This document shows positions 32,901 to 44,629 of a stretch of DNA of 64,000 nucleotides, piece by piece (position 1 is the first letter of the stretch; each line of letters starts with the position of its first letter). The stretch is from Isoetes taiwanensis (taxonomy: Eukaryota > Streptophyta > Lycopodiopsida > Isoetales > Isoetaceae), in the NCBI GenBank assembly GCA_021234155.1, contig JAJEKV010000017.1, positions 2,414,885 to 2,478,884 on the forward strand, written 5' to 3'. The translations under genes were made by a program, and so were the position numbers. Below the pieces are notes generated by a model that worked only from the letters and a program-made list of their open reading frames with translations, did no database searches and had not been told where the DNA came from.

Positions 32901-33299
32901 CAGAATGGCAAATCCATAGCAAATGCATGTAGACAGGTTGGAAAATAATTCCCGTAGCATCAGACCTAGCATCCAAACTGTTGAAGGAGAAACAGTGGAA
33001 TTCAAAGGAGTCATTTATGCATCTCATGGATTTAAACAAAGATAAGTTCAATTCAATAGCTCTTGAGTAGAATGTATGCCTATTCGCCTATTGCTTCGTT
33101 TGGCAAACAAACAGAAGAAGAGAAGAATGCATTTAACTTTATTCTTGGTCTTACTTCACTTAAACATGTATTAGGTATCAACTTCACTTTCATTCTTCAT
33201 CTTCTTTGCCAAGTATCGTGTACTAAGTTGGTGGCATTCTTGGTCTTATCAAGACTTTGACTCCTTGAAAGAAGGAACCGACAGGCGGCATCTGCAAGC
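29958..33299. other. Anonymous region with local duplications
   Basis: No gene can be assigned. A minus-strand stretch at 30837-31031 (ending HLDDDQLMSMFGDMGCS) could be a terminal exon, but nothing supports it. Blocks at about 31395-31520 and 31521-31660 are a tandem duplication sharing TTAGCTACAGTTTCATATTC. Blocks near 32398-32475, 32780-32960 and 32975-33075 share GTTATGATTGTTGCAGAAT or GAAGGAGAAACAG and result from further duplication. Confidence 0.45.
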
Positions 33300-34322
33300 C
33301 GGGCTATTCTTCTTTATAAATCCATCTCAGGTAAATATTGAGTCCACTCTATTTCACTTCTTATTTAAACACATCTAATCCAAGTGTATACATCACATTC
33401 AATTTTCATGCTTTCTTCTTGAATAGTTTAGCGAAGATCAACCACCTTGACATCTACCACCACATCAACATTTCAAGCATGTCGTAGTGGAGACGTCTAC
33501 ATTATAACAGTCTGCAAACACTCTTCTGAGGAATTTACTTAAATAAACAATGCATGGATTACTAGATACAACATGCAACATTATTATCTATTTCAGAGGC
33601 AACTTTAGCAACAAGTAATGACAACGAATACACCATACACATTGACTCGCTTGGATACACATCAAATAACCATGGTTTTCTTATTCATTGTATCAATTAC
33701 AATTAGACATGTATAACCCTAACAATTACACTACTCAAAAAAATCAACACAAACCTACATTTGAGTAGACATTGAATACATATTCTCATTTCATTTATTG
33801 CGCCATTACACCTACATCAAGATGAATTTTTGAAACATACATTACATCCATATTGGATGACTAGCATAAACGAAAAATTCTCCATCCACGTTAGCGTGAA
33901 TTTGCATTACACCCATCATGTCTAAGACATACATCATCGCATTTCATTAAATTCCCTAATCATTATGCTCTTCTATCGCCTAATCAAATCCATAATGCAT
34001 AAATTAAAAACACCACACTTCATTCTTATATTAGGACAACTCAACACAACTACATCTACAACTTTAAAGCAAACATTACTTATAGTTGCAATACACGATT
34101 TCAAGTATAACTATCGTTGCCTTCACATTGCAATCCAAAACTTCATAGGTTGCTCACATTGCAATCCAAAAGTTCATAGCTTACTAAACCCTACCAATGC
34201 CTGACCCTAACAACATTCTGGTAGAGGTATCATATAGTGAAAAAAAAAAACCCCCTAGAAGATCCTCGCAGTCAGCTAAGATTTTTATACAATGGTTGTT
34301 TCACTTTCAAATTGTAACTAAA
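33300..34322. other. Probable interior of a Helitron, 5' end not found
   Basis: AC-rich non-coding DNA leading to the Helitron-type terminus at 34323-34350. No Rep/helicase coding sequence is present, so the element would be non-autonomous. I could not identify a convincing TC-type 5' end. Confidence 0.3.
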
Positions 34323-34350
34323 GCCCGGCAACGCCGGGCACCATAACTAG
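34323..34350 (+). mobile_element. Helitron-type 3' terminus
   Basis: Perfect hairpin GCCCGGC / AAC / GCCGGGC at 34323-34339, then seven bases and CTAG at 34347-34350, followed by T. A GC-rich hairpin 5-12 bp before a terminal CTRR, inserted before T, is the diagnostic Helitron 3' end. Confidence 0.7.
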
Positions 34351-36211
34351 TTTCTTTAGTTTCTTAAAAAAACTTCTAATACTTCTTTGGCAAAACTAGA
34401 CTCTTCGCACACTAGGCAAACCTCTAAGCCATAGCCTAGCATGGCTACAAGCAAAATACCAAGGCTTAGAATCCGTCAAAGCATTCTTCCATTGAATCGG
34501 TAGCTTGCATTGCATGGCTATATCATTGGATCAACAATAAAAGATGCCTCTAGAGATGTGAGCTTGGCTTTTAGAATCGGCTCTTACAGATAAAAGTGCA
34601 CGGTTTCCAAAATCGGAATCTATTCCTAAGCAACACAATTTTTGCAAGCAAAAGCACACCAAAGCATTTTTGGCCATGCACATTTGTAGCCAAAGCATTT
34701 GCGCCCATCTGTGGCCAAGATTTTTTTTGAGAAATTGATTCTCAAACTCGGATAAATAGATTTAGTAGTGGATGAAGAGAGCTGTCGCCTCTCTTGAAAT
34801 GGTCATCCGGGACTATTACTTCTGCCTACATGCATCCAAGACAACTGCCTCTTCTTACCTGTTTTTTAGGCTTTATAATGGGAAGTCCCTTCATATTGAA
34901 TCTTGGCCCTCCTTTAAGCCTCTTGATCAAATCTGCACCTTTCAATTGGTATATACACAACATATTCTATTATCATCCCCTCTAGCTCTAGGTATGCCCT
35001 TCAGGCAACCCAAAAAAGGGTCATTCTATGGTGCATTTTACCAAAGTTCGAGAAATAGCCATTGAATATATTGCCAAATTACCTAATGCGATCGAGTAGC
35101 AACATTTACCATGCTCTTCAATAGGAAGCTTAGGGCCAGAATCACATGGCATCATGAGGCACCATTAGGCATAATATATTCCTTCGCATTCTATAAAATG
35201 TGATATCATAAAACAGTGGTTGGTATAGACATATTTCATGGAAATGGTTACGAAGATGATAATTCATTCAAATGGCAATGTTGACAATTGTCGGAAGTAG
35301 AGAAAGAAGTTTTCTTTTCTTTTACAACCATTCTAAGCTTGGTAGATTTAGGCCATTGGGGTAGAACATCTCATTACTACCACACATTGGTTTCAACTTG
35401 AAACCGCAAAAACAGCTTGAAGCACTTCTACTTTGACATCAAATATTGTCCTGGAGGATGCTACAAATTGCGAAAACTAGAGATTGCTCATAACATACTT
35501 AGAATTAACTGCTCTAAGTGAAACCTGCGGTAAGGAAGGAAAATACCTTAAACACAAAAGTCTAAACCCTGGTACGAAAAAAATATCTGAAACACGCCTT
35601 GCACGCATGATACTATAGCATGATAGGTTTGTGCTTCACTTCGACAACCTAGATTTACTTAGGGGCATCCCCTTTTAATAATCTAATCCTTCAAGATTAG
35701 ATTGGAATTTACTTTTTATATCTAGCACGACACCTATTGGGTCTTACACTCAATCACTTTGCAATTGCTTGGTATTTTTGCTCGTTATTGTTATTATAGT
35801 TGTAAACACATGAATTAGACGAGACTTAAGCTTGAGAGGCCACTAGTAGAAATTTAATGCTACATTCTTGAAATTGTAGCTCTTGGCGATTGTTGTTTGC
35901 ATCGCAAGTTGCCCCCTACAAATTCACAACCGAATGATTATAAATCCTTGCAGCTTTGTGCACAAAAACATGTCATCATCAAAGCATGAAATTCGTAATG
36001 TCTGTAAGCCATTATGAAGTAGATTCAATAATCTTCATGAAGGTCACTCACCTTTGTCACGTTGAACTGTATTGTGTTCCCTAATCCCACTAAGCTCATA
36101 CTATTTAAGGTACTCGATCTCTTTGATATGGTAAGCATTTGGATTAAAACATATATTAAAGGCATCTGCTGCTGCTAGAGCACATTATAGTCACTTTTCT
36201 ATTGCCTACAA
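34351..36211. other. Anonymous DNA
   Basis: No gene or element is recognised. The sequence CACTAGTAGAAA at 35841 resembles a CACTA-type end but has no partner. Confidence 0.4.
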
Positions 36212-36360
36212 CATGGATGGATGGATGGATGGATGGATGGATGGATGGATGGATGGATGGATGGATGGATGGATGGATGGATGGATGGATGGATGGATGG
36301 ATAGATAGATAGATAGATAAGTTTTTGAACATACATGGAGACCAAATTGGCCATGGAGTG
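36212..36360 (-). repeat. (GGAT)n/(ATAG)n microsatellite with a LINE-like 3' tail
   Basis: About 88 bp of GGAT repeats and 18 bp of ATAG repeats, followed by ACATGGAGACCAAATTGGCC. A closely similar phrase, CACGGAGACCAATTGGCC, follows the microsatellite of LINE copy B at about 28077. On the minus strand both are a short conserved sequence ending in a microsatellite, the layout of a LINE 3' end. Confidence 0.6.
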
Positions 36361-39300
36361 CACTAATAAATTTGTGCACTCCAAGAAGACCATGATGAAA
36401 TCATGGTAGTTTTAAAAGGGTTGCTTAATTACAAAAAATGAAAGACAAATATGGCTTACACTGGATGTGGGGATTCCAATTATGGGATTTTGGCATACAA
36501 TATCAAAGCTCGTAGGCCTAGTAATTGTGCAATCAAAATGGTGTAAGCTTTGAAGCATTTTTTGCAGGGTGATTTGTCCTTCGATAGTCAACATTTTGTT
36601 GTCCTCTACTATATCCTAAATTAGAATGAGATACCTTATAAGAACAGGGGTAGGAGTGAAGAAATAACAAAGTGAAGCACTTTCAATCCTAAATATTGGT
36701 GAAAATCGCGCAGTAAGCATGTAAGTGCACAGTTTTACCAAAGGCTTTAATTGCACAATTTTGCCAAAGGATGGTGTACCAAAGGCTTTAAGTGCACAAC
36801 TTTGCCATAGGATGGCATTACAATCACACGGGGCTGTGATACCGTCTGCCAGTATCACATATACTATTGGAATCCCCTCTTCTGGAATCCCACGGGGTGT
36901 GATATAATTCCCTCGATCTCATCCGGGACATACTATTGAAATCCCCACATCCAAGGTAGCGAACAAATATACATGAATTTGGATGTGATGGCTAATATGG
37001 GTCGCTGGTTACCCGCCCACAAGAGCTGATAACGGCATCCGGAATCCCCAAGTTTAAGAAGGGGAATTGGTCATGGTTCGAAAATAGGGGAGTTCCTCCC
37101 CTAAAAATCCGCCCACTTGTCTTAAATTCCGGTCATCCTAAAAAATTTCCGGCAATTTTCCGGCAAGAAAATAAAAAATTTCCGGCATATTACACTAGAA
37201 AATGTACTAATATATATTTTTTCCGGTAGCCTCAAATACCCAACGGCATTTTGACTGGCTTGACACATTGCTATTTTCGAGCCCTGGAATTGGTCTGCTG
37301 CTACATTCCATTTGCTTGTTGTGAGATCACGCCAAATCCAAAGCCTGACAAATGCATTCATGATGTGGCGAAATAGAACAGGATTCCAGTTCACACACAA
37401 CCATTCTAAAATGTAAAGTATTCTAAAGAGTTTCTGCAGACATGACAAAAATCCAAAAGTCCGCCGTTTTGAAAAGGAGGCGCACACGTCGCTTCCATGG
37501 CCAATCATTGCGTCAAAGCCCCGCCAAAAGTCCTCCCTTCCAAAAGCCTTTTTTTTAGAAGCCAAGTTGTCCCTTTCCAGCCCAAGTCAAGCGCGCATTG
37601 AAGCCCGCGCGTACTTCCAAAGCATTTGTAAAGCATTTGTTTTATGGCCTTGTCATACCCTTTGAAAACAATGCTTCTCAAACACGAGGCTTTGGAAAAA
37701 TTCTTACACTCATATTACACAAGATTGCATAACCTATCCAAAATGGCAATTTGCATTGAAATAAAACAAATGAAAAGTACTTAGAGTAGATAGTATTTTT
37801 TTTACTTAGAGTAGACATTAGTGTATGCCAAAACTTCATAACCTAGTCCAAAAACAAAATATGGAAAATATGGAAATTTGCATTCAAAATAAAACAGAAA
37901 AAGAAAAAGAAAAGGACTAGTCTCTGCCACACCCCAATTCATTAAAAAAACAATCTAGCAGTGCCATATTCCACCCCATTATCTTTGACCCCCACTTGCC
38001 CACTCCCTAGACCTCCCCAGTTTGTCTGCCTCTGTCTTCATGCCTCAAGTGGTCCTTCATGCCTTCCAAAAATACCCCCTGTTGTTTGCCGGCTGCCTAC
38101 CCCAACACCCTGCTTGTATCATCATCCCTATGGTTGGAGAATAGGTGTGCCTGCATTTTCTCACTGCAGACAAACATCATCAATCGACTTGTCATCTCCG
38201 CATTGTCTTCAATTCTCTTCTGTCTTTTACGAAAACATACCTCCAGCACTCACTACTTTGTCATCTGCAAATTTAAAAGTCTCTTTCTCTTGATTGCCTC
38301 ATATGTCCACTCCTCTTCTCTTGCTCGCATGCTTGCATTTGCTATTATTTTTATGACTGTAGGCTTGTATTGTTGTGAAAGGCTCAGTTTGGTGCTATAA
38401 CTTTAGTGTAGAATAAGGTCAATCGACATATAAGAATAGTGTTCAATACAACACTTGTCATCATACCTTTCCAATGTGAGGTTTTGACATGATTCTTAAT
38501 GACGTATACTTGACTTGGATTCTGTTTGTATGAATATTCAACATTAGGTCATAACATATGGATACTCAAATTGCCACATACTATAAAAGCAATAGTCAAC
38601 AATATTTCAATTACATGTTATGTTCGTTTGTGCGTTTATACAAAAATATACCTAAATTCACAGGTTTTGCAACACAAAAATAGAACTTGCCAATTTGTGC
38701 CATTGCAAAAAAATACTATCTATCTATCAATCTTTAAATCAACTTCACAACTTGAGAATATGTAGAAACATGTCATTATGTAAAAGTGGTCCAGAATATC
38801 ATGCCAAGAGAGCCGTTTTGCTAGGTATTGACCACAACACGATGCTCCAACTACTAGGTTGATTTCTAAAGCATCCATCATTGTCATCTATACATATTTA
38901 GCAGTGTAGCACACACTAGGAAATCTGGCCCTAGACTGATTTAATTGGTTTTCAAATGTCTCCTCATCTATCACGTAGTTCGAGAAAGGGTACAATGTTT
39001 GCCCTATGTACTTTGATGTGGGTCTTTATCCACGTTTGGTCATTTTGATAAGATATTTCATAATTTTTTATTGATCCGTATGAATGCTTCTCTTAACAAA
39101 GTTGTTCTATAGATAGCGTGGAAGCACATATAAAACGTCACTTTGAGAAATCTAAGCATGTTTATCTCCATTTCTTCCCTTGGATTTGGCCCACCAATGA
39201 ATAAGCCAATCTATAACGTAGAAACAACATAAAGAAATTATACCTTCTGGTCCAATGGATATCACGTGGCAAATGTTATATTCCGAAATTGTGATTTACT

Positions 39301-40016
39301 TGACATTCTACTTTCCATTGTGCCATGGGAAGAACTCTATATGTGGCTTGCTGTACCGCAGACTTTTTGAGAGTTTCTGCGAGGTGAATCAAATCCACCA
39401 CCTCAAAAAGCACCTCTAAGCCGTCAATCCGCCATCGTCAAAGCTCAAGCCTGCATGAGAAAGAGGGAAAGATTGTGCACAGATTTTTTCTTAAGTTGTT
39501 TCCACATTTTAAGAATGTTGCTTTCGGCAACATTCTAGCATTCACCATCCATGCCAAAATTTTACCTATAGCAACATTCTTATATATTAGGAACTTGCAC
39601 TGCCAGGAGAATACGTGGCATGTCAGAATCACCATGTAGTTGCGATTCTGGAGGGTCAACGACTGTCTTCGTCTAACGACATCAATAGCATTTCTTCTTC
39701 GGAATCACAACTCCAAGGTAATTCTTGTGTATTTGCATGGAGCTGCTCACCTAGGATTGCCCCCACTCTATTAAACAAAATTTGGACTACCAAGTTTAAT
39801 TTTTATATCTCATCATCTTCGTTTCTCACCTTTCAACATGCATTGCCCCTTCAGAAGGTTGTTGCAGCAAGGTTTCTTGGCAAATGCAATATGCTTATAC
39901 ATTGTCTTCTCGTGTTACATGATGAATAGACCAAGATGGTAAACATGAAAGTTTATTAAGAACTTCATTCCTATACAATTCCATAACCTCATCTCTGGCC
40001 CTGTATTCTCTTTAAC
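36361..40016. other. Anonymous DNA
   Basis: No gene is recognised. Small direct repeats occur (AAAGGCTTTAA-TGCACAA near 36740 and 36782). A hairpin AGGGGAG / TTC / CTCCCCT lies near 37087. Frames here lack any family signature. Confidence 0.45.
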
Positions 40017-41642
40017 TTATTTACAGACCATCGAGTCACCATAGATAGTGAGGTGATCAAATGACCTTGTGATTACGTCTTCTATTCCCATCAAAAGGGC
40101 TTCGTATTCAGCGGCGTTGGAAGTAGCAAGGGGAACTACCTTACTCAACATTTGAAGCACATTATAATTCTGCAGAAGCCAGTTGATCCTTCTTAGAGAT
40201 TCCGCCATCAAAACACAAGAACAAACTGTTTTTACAATGAGATACCTCTTCTTCTATTAGAGGTACTATTTCTCCCCTGATGTACTTGAGGCATTTGGAT
40301 TTGCAACTCTCGCATATCTGCAGATGTCGTCCCAATCTACAAATAAAACCTCTTGTTGCACTATGAGACCCTTGCTTGTAAAAAAATGTCGCTATTCTGA
40401 AACCATCAGAAATTGTGCACATTCCTTGAGACCAAACTAGTGTAACGTTCCTAACCGACATGCCCTTAACCAACTAGGCAAAACCGTCTAGATGTTTATG
40501 AGTAGTCACTTCTACCCATTTATGCCGGTGTCTCGGGAACGCAATACCAAGATCTACTCGAGCGGTCTCCCATGGGTCCGTTACAATCTCTCCCACTAGA
40601 ACTATGCTCGTCCTCGAGCATCACAAACCATAGACCACTACCAAGTCATGACCTATCGTCCAACGGTATTCCGGGTCATACTTGCCCCCATGGAGACTCG
40701 AACTCGAGCCCTGCTCTGATACCAAATGTAACGTTCCTAACCGACATGCCCTTAACCAACTAGGCAAAACCATCTAGACATTTAGGAGTAGTCGCTTCTA
40801 CCCATTTATGCCGGTGTCTCGGGAACGCAATACCAAGATCTATTCGAGCGGTCTCCCATGGGTCCATTACAACTAGTCTTGCATCCACTGCTGTTAACCA
40901 TCTCCTCTCTAGTAGCAAATCATTGGTATAGCAAATCATAGGTATCCATATGATCATGCTCACCTCCAAATGAAACAACTACAAAATCTATGGCTATGAT
41001 GATGCCATCCACTGCCACTTTGACGTTACAAATCATACCAACAGGTGTTATCCGATAGTTTGAGAAGCTTTTGAGAATGCGTGAGGTTGGGGAGTTTACT
41101 TGTAGCCCAAGTTAACACATGACATGATATGGCATGATATTGAGTCCAGAACTACCATCAAGAATCACTCTAGATAGTGCTCCTTTGCCCACAAATGCTT
41201 CACGTGTAAATATGCTAGGATCAGCATCATCTGCTACCAAAGTTGCTTTTACTATAACATTGCTTCTTCTAAACTAGATAGCAGCATTTGTCTATATATG
41301 GCGCAATGTTTAGCAAAGTGCGAAAATTGATAGTCACCTTTGGATTTTTCAAGGGAAACTCCAATTCACGATCTGTGACTTAGTCTCCTTTGCTTTGAAA
41401 ATTGATGGTGATGGTGCAGGAGGTATCAAGACAGACATTTGTGATGGGACCACTAGAAAGGTCACTTTCTTTTGAGAAGGAGATATGTACTGTGCAGCTG
41501 TTTGCTCCTAGTTTGCACTGCCATCATTGATTTATAGGATGTTTTCTCCTCCTCAGCTTCCATAAAGAATGAACTTGATCCCTCTCCCTTGCCTTGTTTT
41601 GCTGCATTCTTGTTCATATACTCTTTGATAAAGCATCTCTCT
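40017..41642 (-). mobile_element. Ty3/Gypsy pol fragment, internally deleted
   Basis: Minus strand, no LTRs found. An aspartic-protease-like DGSSGLNIM lies near 41120-41150, and an RNase H segment (FDGGIS, SNAAEYEALLMGIEDVITR, LTIYGDS) at 40017-40440. The order is right for Gypsy but the RT is absent. Motifs match the gag element at 41643-44206 (DTGSGLNI, AVTRSQ), so the two belong to one family. A TRIM is inserted in the RNase H region. A broken relic. Confidence 0.75.
40441..40871 (-). mobile_element. Complete TRIM (miniature LTR retrotransposon)
   Basis: Two 145-bp LTRs (40441-40585 and 40727-40871), each from TGTAACG to TTACA, flank only 141 bp. The primer site TGGTATCAGAGC (minus, 40713-40724) sits two bases inside the right LTR, and a purine tract GTGGGAGAGA lies inside the left LTR. 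The 5-bp target duplication ACTAG is exact (40436-40440 and 40872-40876). The LTRs differ at 7 of 145 positions, about 5 percent. There is no coding capacity, as is usual for TRIMs. It looks structurally whole and inserted into an already existing Gypsy fragment. Confidence 0.92.
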
Positions 41643-44206
41643 TGTTGGGGTGGTCACCACTCACCACACCACAATCACCACTCACCACACTCGTCACCAC
41701 ACACCACTCACCACTCACCACACTCACCACTATTGAGGTGGTATAGAAAGCAGTATACCATATATGGAATGATATACGCACATGCACGCGTGCAGGATAT
41801 TTGCACGTATGCATTGTGGAGCCATTATGACCATTGTATTGTCTGAGCAGAGAGAGAAGAACAGATAGACGGTGTATTGAGAGAGAGTATTTTGTTTAAT
41901 CTAGCTATGGAGATGATGAATATTTGTGTTGTGCATTGCCTTGATCTGATAGATTGAGCTTGGATTGTTGGGTTTTTCATCCTTCTTACAAGGTTAGAGT
42001 TCAGGCTCTAACAATTTGGCGACCATGGTGGCTCGACAGACCATTGATTGGCAAGAATTTCCATTGAAAAAGGAGTTGTTACCATTGGTATTGGTGATCG
42101 TCGGTAAAGAACGACACCATTAAGAGGAGCAATTTTTTGTGTGAAGGGGATTTTGTCGTAATTGATTTGTGGGGTAAAATTTGACAAGGGGAGCATAGTT
42201 TTATGCCCAAGAGAAGTAAGAAGGATATCCCACCAAGCTCCATCGTAACAAGAAGGGGACCGGTGAGTCAATCTTTGGACTCAAAATTGCATCAAGATTC
42301 AATTTCGTTTTCAGATTTGGAAGCAGATCTGGGGTCTAATTCTCAGATCCAGGAGGTTTTGATTCCATTTACTGATCTAGAAGGTAATCCAATTTCGTTT
42401 TTCAAATTGAAGGGAGATTCAATTTCGTTTTTCCAATTTCAAGAAACCCAAGAAGAGGCAGAGATGGCTGTATTACCACCTATGGTATGGAGTTTTCAGA
42501 CAATGGGGATTCCAAAGTTTGATGATCTGGTGGCTCGGGATCCTTTGAAGCATATTGTGAAGTTTGAGAAATATTGCCATCAATGTAAGTTACCGGCTGA
42601 TGACTTGCTTTGGTTTCATAGTTCTTTGCAAGATTCAGTGGAGGAATGGGCACAAACCCAGCCAGATACCATGACATACCAGGAATTAAAGGAAGCATTC
42701 ATTGCTAATTATCAAGAAGTCCATGGTAAGGATAAGACTATGGAAAGGTGGACCAATTTTACACAAAAGGAAGATGAATCAATTAGAGAGTATAATCAGA
42801 GGTATATTGCGGTTCTCAAAGCCGTGGTTTATTGGAAGATTGCAAGGAGTGATGAAATGGATATTCAATGGTATGTGAAGGGGCTGAAACGACCTATTGC
42901 TTATAAGGTGAAGGCCAAACAACCTACAACATTACTAGAGGCACAAAAGTATGCTCTCAAGGCTGAAGATAAGCTGGGATACATTCATGAAGTTGCTGCT
43001 CCAGAGCATAAAACAGAGGATATTGCAGCCAAGATTTCTAAGCTTACAATTGGTGAGAAGCCAAGGGAGGTTCAGTTTATTACTTGTGAGTATTGTGGGT
43101 CTATGGGACATTCTGATACTACATGTAGATTGCTGAAATTTTGCTCAATATGCTAAATAAAGGGCCATAATGATCAAGAATGTAGGGAGAAGAGATTCTT
43201 TGAGAGGGCCAATCCGGTATTTGCTGTTATGCAACAAGCACCACCTATTCTTATTCAACCAATGCAAGCAGCACCTATCATGCCACAAGTGCCAATGATG
43301 CCACAAGCTCCAATTGCCCAACAAGCTCCAATTGGTTCCACACAAATGGTGCAGTCAAAACAGGGATGGTATCCAAGTAAGGCTCATTTGTATTGCAAGT
43401 TATGTGATAAATTCAAGCATGATGAGAGTACTTGTTGGAAAATCCATGGGAAACCAGAATGGGCAACCAACAAGTATCCACCAAGGCAGCAAGTGTTTGA
43501 AGCAGTACCTCTTCCTAATAATGATGTTCGCATTCAAGATGCAAAGTACATTGATAATCCTCAAGTTAAGGCTCTTATTGAGGAGCTTAAGAAGCAAGAG
43601 AAGGCAAAATCAGTAGTGAATTGTGGATTTGTTGAGGTGGAGAATGATCCATTTCAGCAAGAAGAAGAGATTAGAGAAGTAAATGCGGTTACAAGATCAC
43701 AAAAGATGGTTCAAGAACCAAGAGTAGTGCCGATAGCAGAGCAGACTAAGACCTCTTTTCCAAAGGCTTTGAAGGAACAAGCTTTGAAGGTGTCAGCACC
43801 TAAGAAGGTGCAATTCAATGTGCTGCCCACAGAACAGTTTCAGTCCATAGAAGAAAATCAGCCCATAGTCGCCAACATAGATACGGGCAGTGGACTGAAT
43901 ATAGATCATCCTCTAAAATCAAGCATGGATGGGACAAACAGAAATCAGGTAAATCTAATTACATCTCACATAGTTGAAGAGTATGAGCATGTTCTTTTAT
44001 GTGAAAATGATAAGTTTGAGCATTGTCATGAGAAAGAAAGTGATAGATGCTTGAGCAGCCCTGAGTTTGAGACTTTTCATGCATATGAAACATTTTTGGA
44101 TGATGATGGACCATTATTATGTGAGTTAGAGGTGGAAAGCATTGATATTTTAGCATTTGACCACAAGTTTCTATCAAGAACAAGACTGTTACATGCCTCA
44201 AAGTGA
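41643..44206 (+). mobile_element. Ty3/Gypsy-type element with 5' LTR and gag, no pol seen
   Basis: A 372-bp LTR (41643-42014, TGTTGGGG to CTCTAACA) includes a CACCACTCAC-rich simple repeat near 41655-41735. Just inside is a primer site starting TGGCGACC (42018). A long gag region follows. No RT, integrase or 3' LTR is found before the DUF7869 gene at 44.6 kb, so the element is 3'-truncated or a gag-only derivative. It carries at least one break. Confidence 0.7.
42203..44206 (+). CDS. Gypsy-type gag with two zinc knuckles
   Basis: The first part begins MPKRSKKDIPP. The capsid region shows FDDLVARDPLKHIVKFEKYC, WAQTQPDTMTYQELKEAFIA and NFTQKEDESIREYNQRYI, typical of Retrotrans_gag. A first CCHC knuckle, CEYCGSMGHSDTTC, is followed by a Pro/Gln/Ala-rich linker and a second Cys-rich motif, CKLCDKFKHDESTCWKIHG. 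The C-terminal part contains IDTGSGLNI, the protease active-site motif, and an acidic tail. It packages element RNA. Part of the fossil at 41643-44206. Confidence 0.8.
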
Positions 44207-44218
44207 TAGATATTTTAG

Positions 44219-44460
44219 CATTTGACCACAGGTCTCAAATTACAAGTTAACACTTATCACAAGCCAGTATTCCACATTCAAGTAGATGTAACTCAACTAG
44301 ATAATCACAAGCCAATATTTCACATTCAAGTAGAATAAGATACTCATATACTGAAAGTAAGATTACAACGAAAGCACGAATACAATGAAAATGCACTGAA
44401 AGTAGGATTACAATGAAAGTAAGATTCACATCATAAGATACTCATGGATTCTCGTACTTT
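44219..44460. repeat. Short direct repeats
   Basis: ATCACAAGCCA-TATT-CACATT-CAAGTAGA occurs twice (about 44264 and 44305), and CTGAAAGTA-GATTACAA twice (about 44350 and 44397). They lie between the gag element and the 3' end of the DUF7869 gene. Confidence 0.55.
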
Positions 44461-44629
44461 ATTTTGCTTATTCAGCTATCTTCTCTAGTGACTTCAGAAC
44501 TTTATCCTTCATAGAGATTGGGATCTTCATGCACCCCTTTCTCGGATCCACCTTGCCCTTTCTGGGGTTTTATGACATCAACACGGATTTTATTTCCACC
44601 CATTGGGCCGGATCACTTGCATCATACTT

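Noticed and set aside
35841-35852. CACTAGTAGAAA as a CACTA element left end
   Set aside because: No inverted partner and no subterminal repeats were found; 12 bp alone is weak.
37122-37565. 147-residue minus-strand frame as a gene
   Set aside because: Composition is rich in Phe/Cys/Trp with no domain, no splice context and no conserved motif; probably a chance frame.
40690-40724. tRNA gene near the TRIM primer site
   Set aside because: Only box-like fragments are present; no acceptor or anticodon stem can be formed.
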